From Pseudomonas canadensis (GTDB lineage: Bacteria > Pseudomonadota > Gammaproteobacteria > Pseudomonadales > Pseudomonadaceae), in the NCBI RefSeq assembly GCF_000503215.1, contig NZ_AYTD01000017.1, positions 682,001-746,000 of the forward strand: 64,000 nucleotides of DNA, read 5' to 3'. Below the pieces are notes generated by a model. That model ran no database searches. It saw nothing but the letters and a program-made list of their open reading frames with translations, and was not told where the DNA came from. This document shows, piece by piece, positions 8,084 to 17,190 of this stretch. The translations under genes and the position numbers were made by a program. The stretch's first letter is position 1. Each line of letters begins with the position of its first letter.

Positions 8084-9085
8084 TTAGCCCTTCATCACCT
8101 GCGCCAGCAGTTCGTAGGAATGAATCCGGTCGGCGTGTTCGTACAGGTCGCAGGTAAAGATCAACTCGTCGGCGCCGGTCTGCTCGATCAGCACTTCCAG
8201 TTTGGCGCGGATCTTCGCCGGGCTGCCTACCATGGCCAGGCCAAGGAAACTGCCGACCGCATCCTTTTCATGGGGCAGCCACAGGCCATCCATGGTTTTA
8301 ACCGGCGGGCGCTGCACCAGGCTTTGCCCGCGCATGAGGGCGAGGATGCGCTGGTAGACCGAAGTTGCCAAATAATCAGCCTGCTCGTCGGTATCCGCCG
8401 CCACCAAGGGAATGCCGAGCATCACGTAGGGTTTATCCAGCACGGCTGAAGGTTTGAAGTGATTGCGGTACACGCGAATCGCTTCATGCATCAGGCGGGG
8501 TGCGAAATGTGAGGCAAAGGCGTAGGGCAAACCGCGTTCACCTGCCAGCTGTGCGCTGAACAAGCTGGAACCGAGCAGCCACACTGGCACATTAGTGCCC
8601 GTGCCAGGCACGGCGATGATCCGTTGGTCGGGGGTGCGTGGGCCCAGGTAGGCCATCAGCTCGGCCACGTCTTCCGGGAATTCATCCGCGCTGCCGGAGC
8701 GCTCACGTCGCAGGGCGCGGGCGGTCATTTGGTCGGAGCCAGGTGCGCGGCCCAGCCCCAGGTCGATACGGCCGGGGTAGAGGCTCTCCAAGGTGCCGAA
8801 CTGTTCGGCAATCACCAGCGGCGCATGGTTGGGCAGCATCACACCACCGGAGCCGACGCGAATGGTCGAGGTACCACCCGCCAGATAGCCCAGCAACACC
8901 GAAGTCGCCGAACTGGCGATACCATCCATATTGTGGTGTTCGGCCACCCAGAAACGGTTGTAGCCGAACTTTTCCACATGTTGGGCCAGGTCCAGGGAAT
9001 TGCGCAGCGACTGCGCCGGACTGCCATTGGCCCGCACGGGCACCAGGTCGAGGGTCGAGAACTTTACGTCGGACAGCGATTTCAT
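8084..9085 (-). CDS. LLM-class flavin-dependent oxidoreductase
   Basis: This 333-residue luciferase-like monooxygenase fold protein of the MsnO8/YhbW subgroup contains FSTLDLVPVRANGSP, RFWVAEHHNM, a GSGGVMLPNHAPL motif and EQFGTLESLYPGRIDLGLGR. These proteins use reduced FMN, and the substrate is unknown. The start MKSLSDVKF at 9085 was chosen because conserved sequence begins there. Upstream in-frame codons encode an unrelated extension. It is convergent with the DUF1161 gene. Confidence 0.88.
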   Translation of the reverse strand: MKSLSDVKFSTLDLVPVRANGSPAQSLRNSLDLAQHVEKFGYNRFWVAEHHNMDGIASSATSVLLGYLAGGTSTIRVGSGGVMLPNHAPLVIAEQFGTLESLYPGRIDLGLGRAPGSDQMTARALRRERSGSADEFPEDVAELMAYLGPRTPDQRIIAVPGTGTNVPVWLLGSSLFSAQLAGERGLPYAFASHFAPRLMHEAIRVYRNHFKPSAVLDKPYVMLGIPLVAADTDEQADYLATSVYQRILALMRGQSLVQRPPVKTMDGLWLPHEKDAVGSFLGLAMVGSPAKIRAKLEVLIEQTGADELIFTCDLYEHADRIHSYELLAQVMKG

Positions 9086-9302
9086 AAGCCTGCTTCTCCA
9101 AGGGGGCCGCAGGCTTTTTAGACGAACCAAAACCTGCCGCTTCATGTGCATACCTATGCAATGAGGGCATATACCCGAGATTCAATAGTTGAGTCGGAAA
9201 TTTCCTACTGAATCGCTCGGTTTCTCCGACAAGATGAACTTTGCCACGCCGTCTATCCTCAGAACCCTTACTGACGCAAAACCACCGTTCGAGGAGACCG
9301 CT

Positions 9303-9734
9303 ATGAGTATCGTGAAAAAAGCATCCGCGCATTGGGAAGGTGACCTGAAGACTGGCCTGGGTTCCATTTCCACGGAAACCGGCGTGCTACGTGAAGCGCC
9401 CTACGGCTTCAAGGCCCGTTTCGAAGGCGGCAAGGGTACCAACCCGGAAGAACTGATCGGTGCGGCCCATGCGGGCTGTTTCTCCATGGCATTTTCCATG
9501 ATTCTCGGCGATGCCGGGCTCAAGGCTGACAGCATCGACACCCAGGCCGAAGTGACCCTGGACCAGGTGGACGGCGGTTTTGCGATCACCGCTGTGCACC
9601 TGATCCTCAAGGCCAAGATTCCGGGCGCGAGCCAGGCGCAGTTCGATGAGTTGAGCAAAAAGGCCAAGGAAGGGTGCCCGGTGTCCAAGGTGCTGAATGC
9701 GACTATCACCCTGGATGGCACGCTCGTAAATTGA
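9303..9734 (+). CDS. osmC: OsmC/Ohr family peroxiredoxin-like protein
   Basis: A 143-residue OsmC-subfamily thiol peroxidase. The two catalytic cysteines are Cys59 (GAAHAGCFSMAF) and Cys125 (KEGCPVSKVL). It detoxifies organic hydroperoxides in the cytoplasm, typically as a dimer induced by osmotic or stationary-phase stress. The ATG at 9303 follows a GAGGAGA ribosome site. The frame is open farther upstream, but the family sequence starts at MSIVKKASAHWEG. A REP pair follows. Confidence 0.92.
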   Translation: MSIVKKASAHWEGDLKTGLGSISTETGVLREAPYGFKARFEGGKGTNPEELIGAAHAGCFSMAFSMILGDAGLKADSIDTQAEVTLDQVDGGFAITAVHLILKAKIPGASQAQFDELSKKAKEGCPVSKVLNATITLDGTLVN

Positions 9735-9746
9735 CACCGCTAAACC

Positions 9747-9829
9747 GGTAGGAGCCGGCTTGCCGGCGATGAGGCCCTTAGATTCACATGGTTTTTGAGG
9801 TCGTCATCGCTGGCAGGCCAGCTCCTACA
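9747..9829. repeat. REP pair
   Basis: GGTAGGAGCCGGCTTGCCGG and an inverted, slightly diverged partner (ATCGCTGGCAGGCCAGCTCC) flank about 35 bases downstream of osmC. Confidence 0.85.
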
Positions 9830-9950
9830 GTGGTTTTTGGGGTGGCTAAAACATCTGCTTCAAATCAGAACTCGTGTTTTGTAAGTGTGGTCCTATTACC
9901 ATGCAGCCTAGGCGCACACCCGTGCGCAATGCATTCAGGGAGCTTCACAC

Positions 9951-10190
9951 ATGAAACGTTTTGCCTTGGCGATCATTTGCGGTGTATTGGCCACTTCGGC
10001 CGTGGCCGCGCCAAAAGATTGTGAAGAGCTCAGGAAAGAGATTGAAGTGAAGATCCAGGCCAAGGCGATTCCTTCGTACACCTTGGAAATCATCACCGCC
10101 GAAGAAGCCAAGAATCATGACAGTGCGATGATTGTCGGTTCATGCGAAAACGGCACCAAGCGCATCATCTACCAGAAAAACAACGACTGA
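9951..10190 (+). CDS. DUF1161 family periplasmic protein (copy 2)
   Basis: A 79-residue paralogue of the 7797-8024 gene. It has a signal peptide (MKRFALAIICGVLATSAVAA) followed by KDCEELRKEIEVKIQAKAIP and a second cysteine in VGSCENGTKRIIYQ. The shared Cys-Glu-Glu-Leu and Cys-Glu-x-Gly-Thr-Lys motifs show common descent, while the rest has diverged, so this is not a recent tandem copy. Function is unknown and a periplasmic location is inferred. Confidence 0.85.
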   Translation: MKRFALAIICGVLATSAVAAPKDCEELRKEIEVKIQAKAIPSYTLEIITAEEAKNHDSAMIVGSCENGTKRIIYQKNND

Positions 10191-10613
10191 TCAGATGCAG
10201 TTGACGCTGCGTTCCTCCGCGAGCAACTGACGCGCCGAATCATACAACCGGATATTCGGCGTGAAGGCCAACGAGCGCCCTTCCAGCACATAACGCTGGC
10301 CGGCCTGGAAGTGGTCATATTCCAGGGTCATGAAGCAGGTGCGATACATCATCTGGCTGAGCCCACCCAAACCGCCGCCGGCCGGGACTTCAAAGTCGAA
10401 GCGCACCATCAATTCGTGATGGCCGGGCGGGAATTGGAAGAAACGTCCGTCATCCAGGTTCTTGCCGTCCAGGCGCTGCGCCATGACCAGCTTGGAGCCC
10501 GGCGTCGGCGTAGTGAAATCGACCCACGCCTGTTGCGGATCCATCGGTGGCACGGGTGTTGTCGTGCAGGCGCTGAGGAACAAAGCGGCGACGGGTAACA
10601 AGAGCTGGCGCAT
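10191..10613 (-). CDS. Small lipoprotein of unknown function
   Basis: A protein of about 140 residues with a lipoprotein signal: a hydrophobic stretch ending LFLSAC, with Cys at about residue 16. The mature part is Thr/Pro-rich at first, then beta-rich (HHELMVRFDFEVPAGGG, RYVLEGRSLAF). The ATG at 10613 was preferred, and a GTG three codons upstream (10622) is the alternative. The stop abuts the stop of the convergent DUF1161 gene. No function is recognised. Confidence 0.7.
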   Translation of the reverse strand: MRQLLLPVAALFLSACTTTPVPPMDPQQAWVDFTTPTPGSKLVMAQRLDGKNLDDGRFFQFPPGHHELMVRFDFEVPAGGGLGGLSQMMYRTCFMTLEYDHFQAGQRYVLEGRSLAFTPNIRLYDSARQLLAEERSVNCI

Positions 10614-10754
10614 GGCAGGCACTCAACGGGAAGAAAGAATTGAGCCTGCTGCGACGGCGGCAGACTTCCTATGAGTATAAACACGTCGAGCCATGGAAAA
10701 ATTCCGCACAGGCGCGATAGTCTGGCGAGCAAATTACCCAGGAGCGGTCGCGGC

Positions 10755-11798
10755 ATGGTCAGGCGTTTTCTTCCAGGGTTGATGGTTGTGCTGCTCAGCG
10801 GCTGTTCCAGTGTCAGTTATTACAGCCAGTTGGCCAGCGGCCAATGGCAATTGTTGCGGGCCCGAGAGCCGGTGGCGCAGGTCATTGCCGATCCTTCCCG
10901 CCCACCGCTGTTGCGCGAACACTTGGTGCAATCACAAAAAGCGCGCACGTTCGCCAGTGAGCATTTGCACCTGCCGGACAACCAGAGCTACAGGTTGTAC
11001 GCCGATATCGGTCGGCCCTATGTGGTCTGGAATGTCTTCGCCACGCAGGAATTTTCCCTGTCCCCTGAAACCCATTGCTTCCCAATTGCTGGTTGTGTGG
11101 CCTATCGCGGCTATTACAACCAAGGTGCGGCGCGTGGTGAGGCTGCGTTGTTGAAGCAGCGTGGCATGGACGTGTCGATCGGTGGCGTAGAGGCTTACTC
11201 GACCTTAGGCTGGTTCAACGACCCGATCATGAACTCGATGATGAACTGGGGCGATGAACGCCTGGCCACGCTGATCTTCCATGAGCTGGCGCACCAGCGT
11301 TTCTATGTGAAGGACGACACCGAGTTCAACGAGTCGTTTGCCAATTTCGTCGAGCAGGAAGGTACACGCCAATGGCGCGCTGCGCGGGGGCTGGCGCCTG
11401 ATAGCTTGTCCACGTCCAAGCAGCGTGACCAGTTTATCCAGTTGGTCCTCGATACCCGTCAACGCTTGCAAAAGCTCTACGCCCAACCCTTGGCTGAGGA
11501 TGCGATGCGTCAGGCCAAGGCGGCGCAATTCGAGCGTTTGCGCAGCGATTACCGACAACTGCGCGACAGCCAATGGGGCGGCGATAAACGTTATGACGCG
11601 TGGATCAACCAGCCCATGAACAATGCGCGGCTGTTGCCATTTGGGCTGTACGACCAGTGGGTGCCGGCGTTTGCGGCGTTGTTTGCGCAGGAAAGTGGGG
11701 ATTGGGTGAGGTTTTATGCGGCGGTGGAGCGGTTGGGAAGGTTGCCGGTGGAGCAGCGCAAGGCGGCGTTGAGGCAGTTGGAGGGTGTTGGTCGTTAG
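10755..11798 (+). CDS. Putative zinc aminopeptidase lipoprotein
   Basis: A 347-residue protein of the 'predicted aminopeptidase' family (PF10023-like). It has a lipobox (MVVLLSGCSS, Cys at about residue 18) and a zinc site HELAH at 176-180, followed by FNESFANFVEQEG supplying the distal Glu. It is expected to be anchored in the envelope. The ATG at 10755 follows AGGAGCGG. The frame is open to 10671, but the signal peptide begins at MVRRFLPG. The substrate is unknown. Confidence 0.85.
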   Translation: MVRRFLPGLMVVLLSGCSSVSYYSQLASGQWQLLRAREPVAQVIADPSRPPLLREHLVQSQKARTFASEHLHLPDNQSYRLYADIGRPYVVWNVFATQEFSLSPETHCFPIAGCVAYRGYYNQGAARGEAALLKQRGMDVSIGGVEAYSTLGWFNDPIMNSMMNWGDERLATLIFHELAHQRFYVKDDTEFNESFANFVEQEGTRQWRAARGLAPDSLSTSKQRDQFIQLVLDTRQRLQKLYAQPLAEDAMRQAKAAQFERLRSDYRQLRDSQWGGDKRYDAWINQPMNNARLLPFGLYDQWVPAFAALFAQESGDWVRFYAAVERLGRLPVEQRKAALRQLEGVGR

Positions 11799-11803
11799 GG
11801 ACC

Positions 11804-11870
11804 TATCGCCAGCAAGCCGGCTCCTACAGGGTTTCGCGATCTTTGTAGGAGCTGGCTTGCCGGCGATAGC
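11804..11870. repeat. REP pair
   Basis: TATCGCCAGCAAGCCGGCTC and an inverted copy ending TTGCCGGCGATA lie between the converging aminopeptidase and HAD genes, where they may help end both transcripts. Confidence 0.85.
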
Positions 11871-11874
11871 AGTC

Positions 11875-12534
11875 TCAAGGACGCTGCAAAAATGCCTGGT
11901 GCATCTGCGCCAACGTCTCAAAATGCCAGGTCGGCGCCTCGGCATTCAGCTCTTCAAAACTGCCAAAGCCATACCCCACCGCTGCCGAATCCAACCCGTT
12001 GCTGCGTGCGCCGATCAGGTCATGCTTGCGGTCACCAATCATCAGAGTGGTTGCTGGGTCCAGACCTTCCTCGCTCATCAGGTGGGCGATCAGTTCGACT
12101 TTATTGGTGCGCGTGCCGTCCAGTTCACTGCCGTAAATCACCTTGAAGTGCTTGGCAAAATCGAAGTGCCGCGCGATCTCGCGGGCGAATACCCAAGGCT
12201 TGGACGTCGCGACGTAGAGCTGGCGCCCCTGGCCGCTCAACTCCTCCAGCAACGGCATCACGCCCTCGAACACGTGGTTCTCATACAGGCCGGTCACCTT
12301 GAAACGCTCGCGGTAGAAATTCACCGCCTCCCAGGCCTTGGCTTCATCAAAGCCGTAGAACTGCATGAAGGCTTGCAGCAACGGTGGGCCGATGAAGTGT
12401 TCCAGCTTGGTCAGGTCCGGCTCATCAATGCTGAGTTTGCCGAGGGCGTACTGGATCGAGCGGGTGATGCCTTCGCGCGGGTCGGTGAGAGTGCCGTCCA
12501 GGTCGAATAGCACGGTTTGGTAGTGCAGGGTCAT
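11875..12534 (-). CDS. HAD-family phosphatase (phosphoglycolate phosphatase-like)
   Basis: This 219-residue haloacid-dehalogenase hydrolase has motif I FDLDGTLTD (nucleophile Asp at about residue 11), motif II VATSK and motif III/IV LMIGDRKHD. An alpha-helical cap lies between motifs I and II. It resembles the Gph/PA0065 type, which may hydrolyse phosphoglycolate or a nucleotide monophosphate. The exact substrate is not determined. Its ATG overlaps the stop of the upstream gamma carbonic anhydrase gene (ATGA), so the two genes are coupled. Confidence 0.9.
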   Translation of the reverse strand: MTLHYQTVLFDLDGTLTDPREGITRSIQYALGKLSIDEPDLTKLEHFIGPPLLQAFMQFYGFDEAKAWEAVNFYRERFKVTGLYENHVFEGVMPLLEELSGQGRQLYVATSKPWVFAREIARHFDFAKHFKVIYGSELDGTRTNKVELIAHLMSEEGLDPATTLMIGDRKHDLIGARSNGLDSAAVGYGFGSFEELNAEAPTWHFETLAQMHQAFLQRP

Positions 12535-13073
12535 CGGTCGAATCCTTCAGCCAGGTGCAGGTCTTTGAGCTTCACGTAGTTCGCGGCGCTGTAGGTGAAA
12601 AAGGCGCGCTCCTTGTCAGTCAGTGGGCGGATCTGTTTAACCGGGCTGCCCACGTACAAGAAGCCGCTTTCGAGTTTCTTGCCTGGCGGCACCAGGCTGC
12701 CAGCGCCGATGATCACGTCGTCTTCCACCACGGCGCCGTCCATCACGATGCTGCCCATGCCGATCAGGATGCGGTTGCCCACGGTGCAGCCATGCAGCAT
12801 GACTTTGTGGGCGATGGTCACATCGTCGCCGATCAGCAGTGGGAAGCCATCCGGATTGAACGGACCCGCGTGGGTGATGTGCAGCACGCAGCCATCCTGC
12901 ACGCTGGTGCGCGCACCGATGCGGATGCGGTGCATGTCGCCACGGATCACGGTCAGCGGCCAGACCGAGCTGTCGGCGCCGATTTCGACATCGCCGATCA
13001 CCACCGCCGAAATATCGACAAAAGCCCCGGCGCCCAGGGCTGGCGTGTGGTTCTGATAGGTGCGAAGGGTCAC
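12531..13073 (-). CDS. Gamma-class carbonic anhydrase family protein
   Basis: A 180-residue left-handed beta-helix protein of the YrdA/CaiE/PaaY type. It has hexapeptide-like repeats (VVIGDVEIGADSSVWP, IGARTSVQDGC) and histidines at metal-ligand positions in VLHITHAG and IAHKVMLHGC. It probably forms a trimer binding zinc. Many members lack measurable carbonic anhydrase activity, so function is tentative. It is first in a two-gene operon with the HAD phosphatase. Confidence 0.9.
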   Translation of the reverse strand: MTLRTYQNHTPALGAGAFVDISAVVIGDVEIGADSSVWPLTVIRGDMHRIRIGARTSVQDGCVLHITHAGPFNPDGFPLLIGDDVTIAHKVMLHGCTVGNRILIGMGSIVMDGAVVEDDVIIGAGSLVPPGKKLESGFLYVGSPVKQIRPLTDKERAFFTYSAANYVKLKDLHLAEGFDR

Positions 13074-13175
13074 GATAGCCTCTCTCTCTTCTGCTGATAG
13101 CTGCGGTGGACGTTGATTGTAATTAAGATGGCCCCATCTTTGTTCTTACATGTTTCTTCAGCCAAGGTGCCAACC

Positions 13176-15227
13176 GTGAGCGCGAACAACCCTCTTCTGC
13201 AGTCCTACGACCTGCCGCCGTTCTCAGCGATCCGTGCCGAGCACGTCCAGCCGGCCATCGAACAGATCCTCGCCGACAACCGTGTCGCCATCGAAGGCAT
13301 CCTGCAAAGCCAGGGGAAAAATCCGACGTGGGCCGGCCTGGTCCTGGCCATGGATGAACTGAATGACCGCCTGGGCGCCGCCTGGAGCCCGGTCAGCCAC
13401 CTCAACGCCGTGTGCAACAGCGCTGAACTGCGCGAAGCCTACGAAAGTTGCCTGCCGGCGTTGAGCGCCTACTCCACCGAGATGGGCCAGAACCGCGAGC
13501 TGTTCCAGGCCTTCGAAGCCCTGGCCAACAGCCCGGAAGCCGCCGGTTTCGATGTGGCGCAGAAAACTATCCTGGAACACTCGCTGCGTGACTTCCGCCT
13601 GTCCGGCATCGATCTGCCGCCCGAGCAGCAAAAGCGCTACGCCGAAGTGCAGAGCAAACTGTCCGAGTTGGGCAGCAAATTTTCCAACCAGTTGCTGGAC
13701 GCCACCCAGGCCTGGACCAAACACGTCACCGACGAAGCCACCCTCGCCGGCCTGACCGATTCGGCCAAGGCGCAAATGGCTGCCGCCGCCCAGGCCAAAG
13801 GCGTCGACGGCTGGCTGATCACCCTGGAGTTCCCAAGCTACTACGCGGTGATGACCTACGCCCAGGACCGCGCCCTGCGTGAAGAGGTCTACGCGGCCTA
13901 CTGCACCCGTGCGTCGGACCAAGGCCCGAATGCCGGTCAGAACGATAACGGCCCAGTGATGGAACAGATCCTCGACCTGCGTCAGGAACTGGCCCAGTTG
14001 CTCGGTTACGCGTCGTTCTCCGAACTGAGCCTGGCGACCAAGATGGCCGAGTCCAGTGACCAGGTGCTGAGCTTCCTGCGCGACCTGGCCAAGCGCAGCA
14101 AGCCGTTTGCCGCCCAAGACCTGCAACAGCTCAAGGCCTACGCCGCCGAACAAGGCTGCGCCGAGCTGCAAAGCTGGGACAGCGGTTTCTACGGCGAAAA
14201 ACTCCGTGAGCAACGCTACAGCGTGTCCCAGGAAGCCCTGCGCGCCTACTTCCCGATCGATAAGGTGCTGGGCGGCCTGTTTGCCATCGTGCAACGCCTG
14301 TACGGCATCGAGATCGCCGAGCAGAAAGGCTTCGACACCTGGCACCCGGATGTCCGCCTGTTTGAAATCAAGGAAAACGGCCAGCATGTCGGTCGCTTCT
14401 TCTTCGATCTCTACGCCCGCGCCAACAAGCGTGGCGGTGCCTGGATGGACGGCGCCCGCGACCGTCGCCGCACGATCGACGGTGTACTGCAAAGCCCGGT
14501 GGCCAACCTGGTGTGCAACTTCACCCCGGCTGACAGCGGCAAGCCTGCCCTGCTGACCCACGATGAAGTCACCACGCTGTTCCACGAATTCGGCCACGGC
14601 CTGCATCACCTGCTGACCCGCGTTGAACATGCTGGCGTGTCCGGCATCAACGGCGTGGCCTGGGATGCGGTGGAGCTGCCGAGCCAGTTCATGGAGAACT
14701 GGTGCTGGGAGCCCGAAGGCCTGGCGCTGATCTCCGGTCACTACGAAACCGGCGAAGCGCTGCCTCAGGACCTGCTGGAAAAAATGCTCGCGGCGAAGAA
14801 TTTCCAGTCTGGCCTGATGATGGTGCGCCAGCTGGAATTCTCGCTGTTCGACTTCGAACTGCATGCCACCCACGGTGATGGCCGACGCGTGGCGCAGGTG
14901 CTGGAAGGCGTGCGCGATGAGGTGTCGGTGATGCGTCCGCCGGCCTACAACCGTTTCCCCAATAGTTTCGCGCACATCTTCGCTGGCGGATACGCGGCGG
15001 GTTACTACAGCTACAAGTGGGCTGAAGTGTTGTCGGCGGATGCCTTCTCCAAGTTTGAAGAAGAGGGCGTGCTCAACGCTGAGACCGGCCGCGCCTTCCG
15101 CGAGGCGATCCTGGCGCGTGGCGGTTCCCAGGAACCGATGGTGCTGTTCGTCGACTTCCGCGGACGTGCGCCGTCGATTGACGCACTCTTGCGTCACAGC
15201 GGCCTGAGTGAGGACGCGGCAGCATGA
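13176..15227 (+). CDS. prlC: Oligopeptidase A (M3 zinc metallopeptidase)
   Basis: This 683-residue cytoplasmic peptidase degrades short peptides and cleaved signal peptides. The zinc site is HEFGH at 470-474, within LFHEFGHGLHHLLTR. The likely start is the GTG at 13176, giving SANNPLLQSYDLPPF, the usual N-terminus in pseudomonads. An in-frame ATG at 13113 would add 21 unconserved residues. The gene overlaps yheV by four bases. Confidence 0.96.
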   Translation: MSANNPLLQSYDLPPFSAIRAEHVQPAIEQILADNRVAIEGILQSQGKNPTWAGLVLAMDELNDRLGAAWSPVSHLNAVCNSAELREAYESCLPALSAYSTEMGQNRELFQAFEALANSPEAAGFDVAQKTILEHSLRDFRLSGIDLPPEQQKRYAEVQSKLSELGSKFSNQLLDATQAWTKHVTDEATLAGLTDSAKAQMAAAAQAKGVDGWLITLEFPSYYAVMTYAQDRALREEVYAAYCTRASDQGPNAGQNDNGPVMEQILDLRQELAQLLGYASFSELSLATKMAESSDQVLSFLRDLAKRSKPFAAQDLQQLKAYAAEQGCAELQSWDSGFYGEKLREQRYSVSQEALRAYFPIDKVLGGLFAIVQRLYGIEIAEQKGFDTWHPDVRLFEIKENGQHVGRFFFDLYARANKRGGAWMDGARDRRRTIDGVLQSPVANLVCNFTPADSGKPALLTHDEVTTLFHEFGHGLHHLLTRVEHAGVSGINGVAWDAVELPSQFMENWCWEPEGLALISGHYETGEALPQDLLEKMLAAKNFQSGLMMVRQLEFSLFDFELHATHGDGRRVAQVLEGVRDEVSVMRPPAYNRFPNSFAHIFAGGYAAGYYSYKWAEVLSADAFSKFEEEGVLNAETGRAFREAILARGGSQEPMVLFVDFRGRAPSIDALLRHSGLSEDAAA

Positions 15228-15499
15228 GTGAAGGGCCTGTGATCACCAAAAAGCAATTTATCGCCGGGGCGGTCTGTCCGGCGTGCAGCGAGCCGGACAA
15301 GTTGAAGATGTGGACCGAAGACAACGTGCCCCATCGCGAGTGCGTGGCCTGCGGTTATACCGACACGCTGAATGACCAGGGGTTGTCGGTGCCCAAGGAA
15401 TTGGGCACGCGGGTGAATACGTCTGCATTGAAAGCGCCGGCGGACCCCAAGGTGCAGGCGGTTCAGTTCTTTCCGAATCCGAAGCTGAAAAAAGACTGA
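15224..15499 (+). CDS. yheV: YheV family zinc-ribbon protein
   Basis: A 91-residue protein with two Cys-x2-Cys knuckles (AVCPACSEPDKLKMW and ECVACGYTD) that form a zinc ribbon. It begins within the prlC stop region (ATGA overlap), the same prlC-yheV order as PA0067-PA0068. The conserved pairing with oligopeptidase A suggests linked function, but the role is unknown. Confidence 0.92.
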   Translation: MSEGPVITKKQFIAGAVCPACSEPDKLKMWTEDNVPHRECVACGYTDTLNDQGLSVPKELGTRVNTSALKAPADPKVQAVQFFPNPKLKKD

Positions 15500-15524
15500 C
15501 CCTTTTACCCCCTGGGAGCCTATC

Positions 15525-16214
15525 TCAGGGGGTCACCACTAGCGCGGTTTTTTCTTCTGTTGCTTCATCCTTCGCCGGATTCAGCCAACTTTTCATCGAG
15601 CACAGCGCAAACGCGCTGGTGCTGCAATCGCCGTTCGCCAAGGCTGTACGCAACTTGTCGACATCGGCCCTCATCATGTAGCGAACGCCGTCCTTGAAGC
15701 CGTTACTGGTGCCGAAGCCGCCCAAGGTCATCTCGTTCAGCGCATCTTCCTTGCTCCACCCTTGAATCACCACCCGATACATCGCCGCCATCAGGCCGGT
15801 ACGGTCAGAGCCGTGCTTGCAATGCATCAGCACCGGGCCATTGGTTTCGGCTTCCTGGATGGCTCTCAACGCTGCCAGCACGTCGGAATCATCCACATGG
15901 TTGGTGCGATAAGTCAGCTGTACTTGTCGGATATCGGGCGATTTGAGCCAGTCAGCATCGGATTCCGGCAGGAAATTGATCACGGTGCCGATCTTGAGCT
16001 TTTCCAGCAGCGGCGCTGCGTTGCTGTCGGGTAACCCGCTGCGATAGAGCGTGGGCGTCATCTGGTGAAGGTTGTACTGACTTCCCACCGGTTGTGCCCA
16101 CTCGGGGGAACGGATGGAGATGGGCTCGTCGGCTTGAGCGAAAGCGCTAGAGAACAGCGCGATGAACACGAGGCCGAAGGCCGGCAGCCATTGATTCTTG
16201 AGCATGGATGACAT
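15525..16214 (-). CDS. Exported dual-specificity/tyrosine phosphatase-like protein
   Basis: A protein of about 229 residues with an N-terminal signal peptide (LPAFGLVFIALFSSAFAQA) and the cysteine-phosphatase signature HCKHGSDRTG (Cys132, Arg138). An upstream Asp pair (VDDSD) could supply the general acid. The secreted dual-specificity fold suggests a periplasmic phosphatase acting on phosphoprotein or inositol-type phosphates. The start is uncertain: the ATG at 16214 or 16205 would both give a signal peptide and neither has a strong ribosome site. It is a single-gene unit. Confidence 0.85.
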   Translation of the reverse strand: MSSMLKNQWLPAFGLVFIALFSSAFAQADEPISIRSPEWAQPVGSQYNLHQMTPTLYRSGLPDSNAAPLLEKLKIGTVINFLPESDADWLKSPDIRQVQLTYRTNHVDDSDVLAALRAIQEAETNGPVLMHCKHGSDRTGLMAAMYRVVIQGWSKEDALNEMTLGGFGTSNGFKDGVRYMMRADVDKLRTALANGDCSTSAFALCSMKSWLNPAKDEATEEKTALVVTP

Positions 16215-16435
16215 GACCGGGCAGGAGATTGGTGAATGCCGCTCAGGTTGGTCCAAGGGGGGTCAATGAGGCGTGAGGGGGGCGTCAAAGAATCGTGAAT
16301 CATCAGTCTTTAGTCGCTGAAACGATTCCTCCGATGCATAGCCTGCTATCATTTGTAACTATTGATTGCCGAAAAAACCAAGCCGCTCGCTAGAAGTTGG
16401 CTAATAAACCCGTGACCACATGATGAGGTGCCACC

Positions 16436-17188
16436 ATGTCTGATCAAGATCAAGACAACCCGCGGCGTGACTTTTTGCGCAAATCCTTGACCTTGATCCC
16501 GGTGGTCACGGTTGCCAGCACCGGCCTTGGCGGCTCAATGCTGATGGCGACGCCTGAGCCGGCGCAAGCCGCGCCAGCCAAGCCTACAACCAGCGAAAAG
16601 GCCTACGAGCCAACTTATTTCACCGCCGAGGAATGGGCGTTCATCAACGCCGCCGTCGCGCAATTAATCCCTGCTGATGCCCAAGGTCCAGGTGCTCTGG
16701 AAGCCGGTGCACCGGAATATATCGACCGCCAGATGAACACGCCGTACGCCAGCGGTGCCCTGTGGTTCATGCAAGGTCCTTTCAACGCCGACGCGCCGTC
16801 GGAGATGGGCTGGCAGTCCAAACTGGTGCCCAAAGAGATCTATCGCCTGGGCATTGCCGCGACGGATGCATGGTCGAAGGCGTTCAACGGCAAAGTTTTT
16901 GCCGCGCAAGACAGCGCTACCCGAGACGATATGTTGCGGCGTCTGGAGGCTGGCGGTAGTGAGGTAACGGCGCATTTTGATGCGGTGCCGCCAAAGATTT
17001 TCTTCAACTTGTTGCTACAAAACACCAAGGAAGGCTTCTTCTGCGACCCGATCCACGGCGGCAACAAAGGCATGGTCGGCTGGACCATGATCGGCTTCCC
17101 CGGCGCCCGCGCCGACTTCATGGACTGGGTTGAGCGCAACGAGCAATACCCCTTCCCGGCAGTTTCCATCCGCGGCGAGAGGGCATAA
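16436..17188 (+). CDS. Gluconate 2-dehydrogenase gamma subunit (Tat-exported)
   Basis: This 250-residue small subunit of membrane-bound, FAD-dependent gluconate dehydrogenase carries a twin-arginine signal (RRDFLRKSLTLIPVV, Arg10-Arg11). It exports the folded complex, including the FAD subunit that lacks its own signal. The mature part matches the gluconate 2-dehydrogenase subunit 3 family (FTAEEWAFINAAVAQLIP). A GAGGTG ribosome site precedes the ATG. It is first in a three-gene operon. The symbol is left blank because several dehydrogenases of this design exist. Confidence 0.9.
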   Translation: MSDQDQDNPRRDFLRKSLTLIPVVTVASTGLGGSMLMATPEPAQAAPAKPTTSEKAYEPTYFTAEEWAFINAAVAQLIPADAQGPGALEAGAPEYIDRQMNTPYASGALWFMQGPFNADAPSEMGWQSKLVPKEIYRLGIAATDAWSKAFNGKVFAAQDSATRDDMLRRLEAGGSEVTAHFDAVPPKIFFNLLLQNTKEGFFCDPIHGGNKGMVGWTMIGFPGARADFMDWVERNEQYPFPAVSIRGERA

Positions 17189-17190
17189 AC

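Noticed and set aside
13224..15197. 657-codon minus-strand frame over prlC
   Set aside because: The prlC zinc peptidase on the plus strand is intact, and the antisense frame has no ribosome site or known domain.
15507..15533. Inverted repeat ACCCCCTG/CAGGGGGT as terminator of prlC-yheV
   Set aside because: There is no T run on either side and the right arm overlaps the stop of the convergent gene. The stem may be chance.
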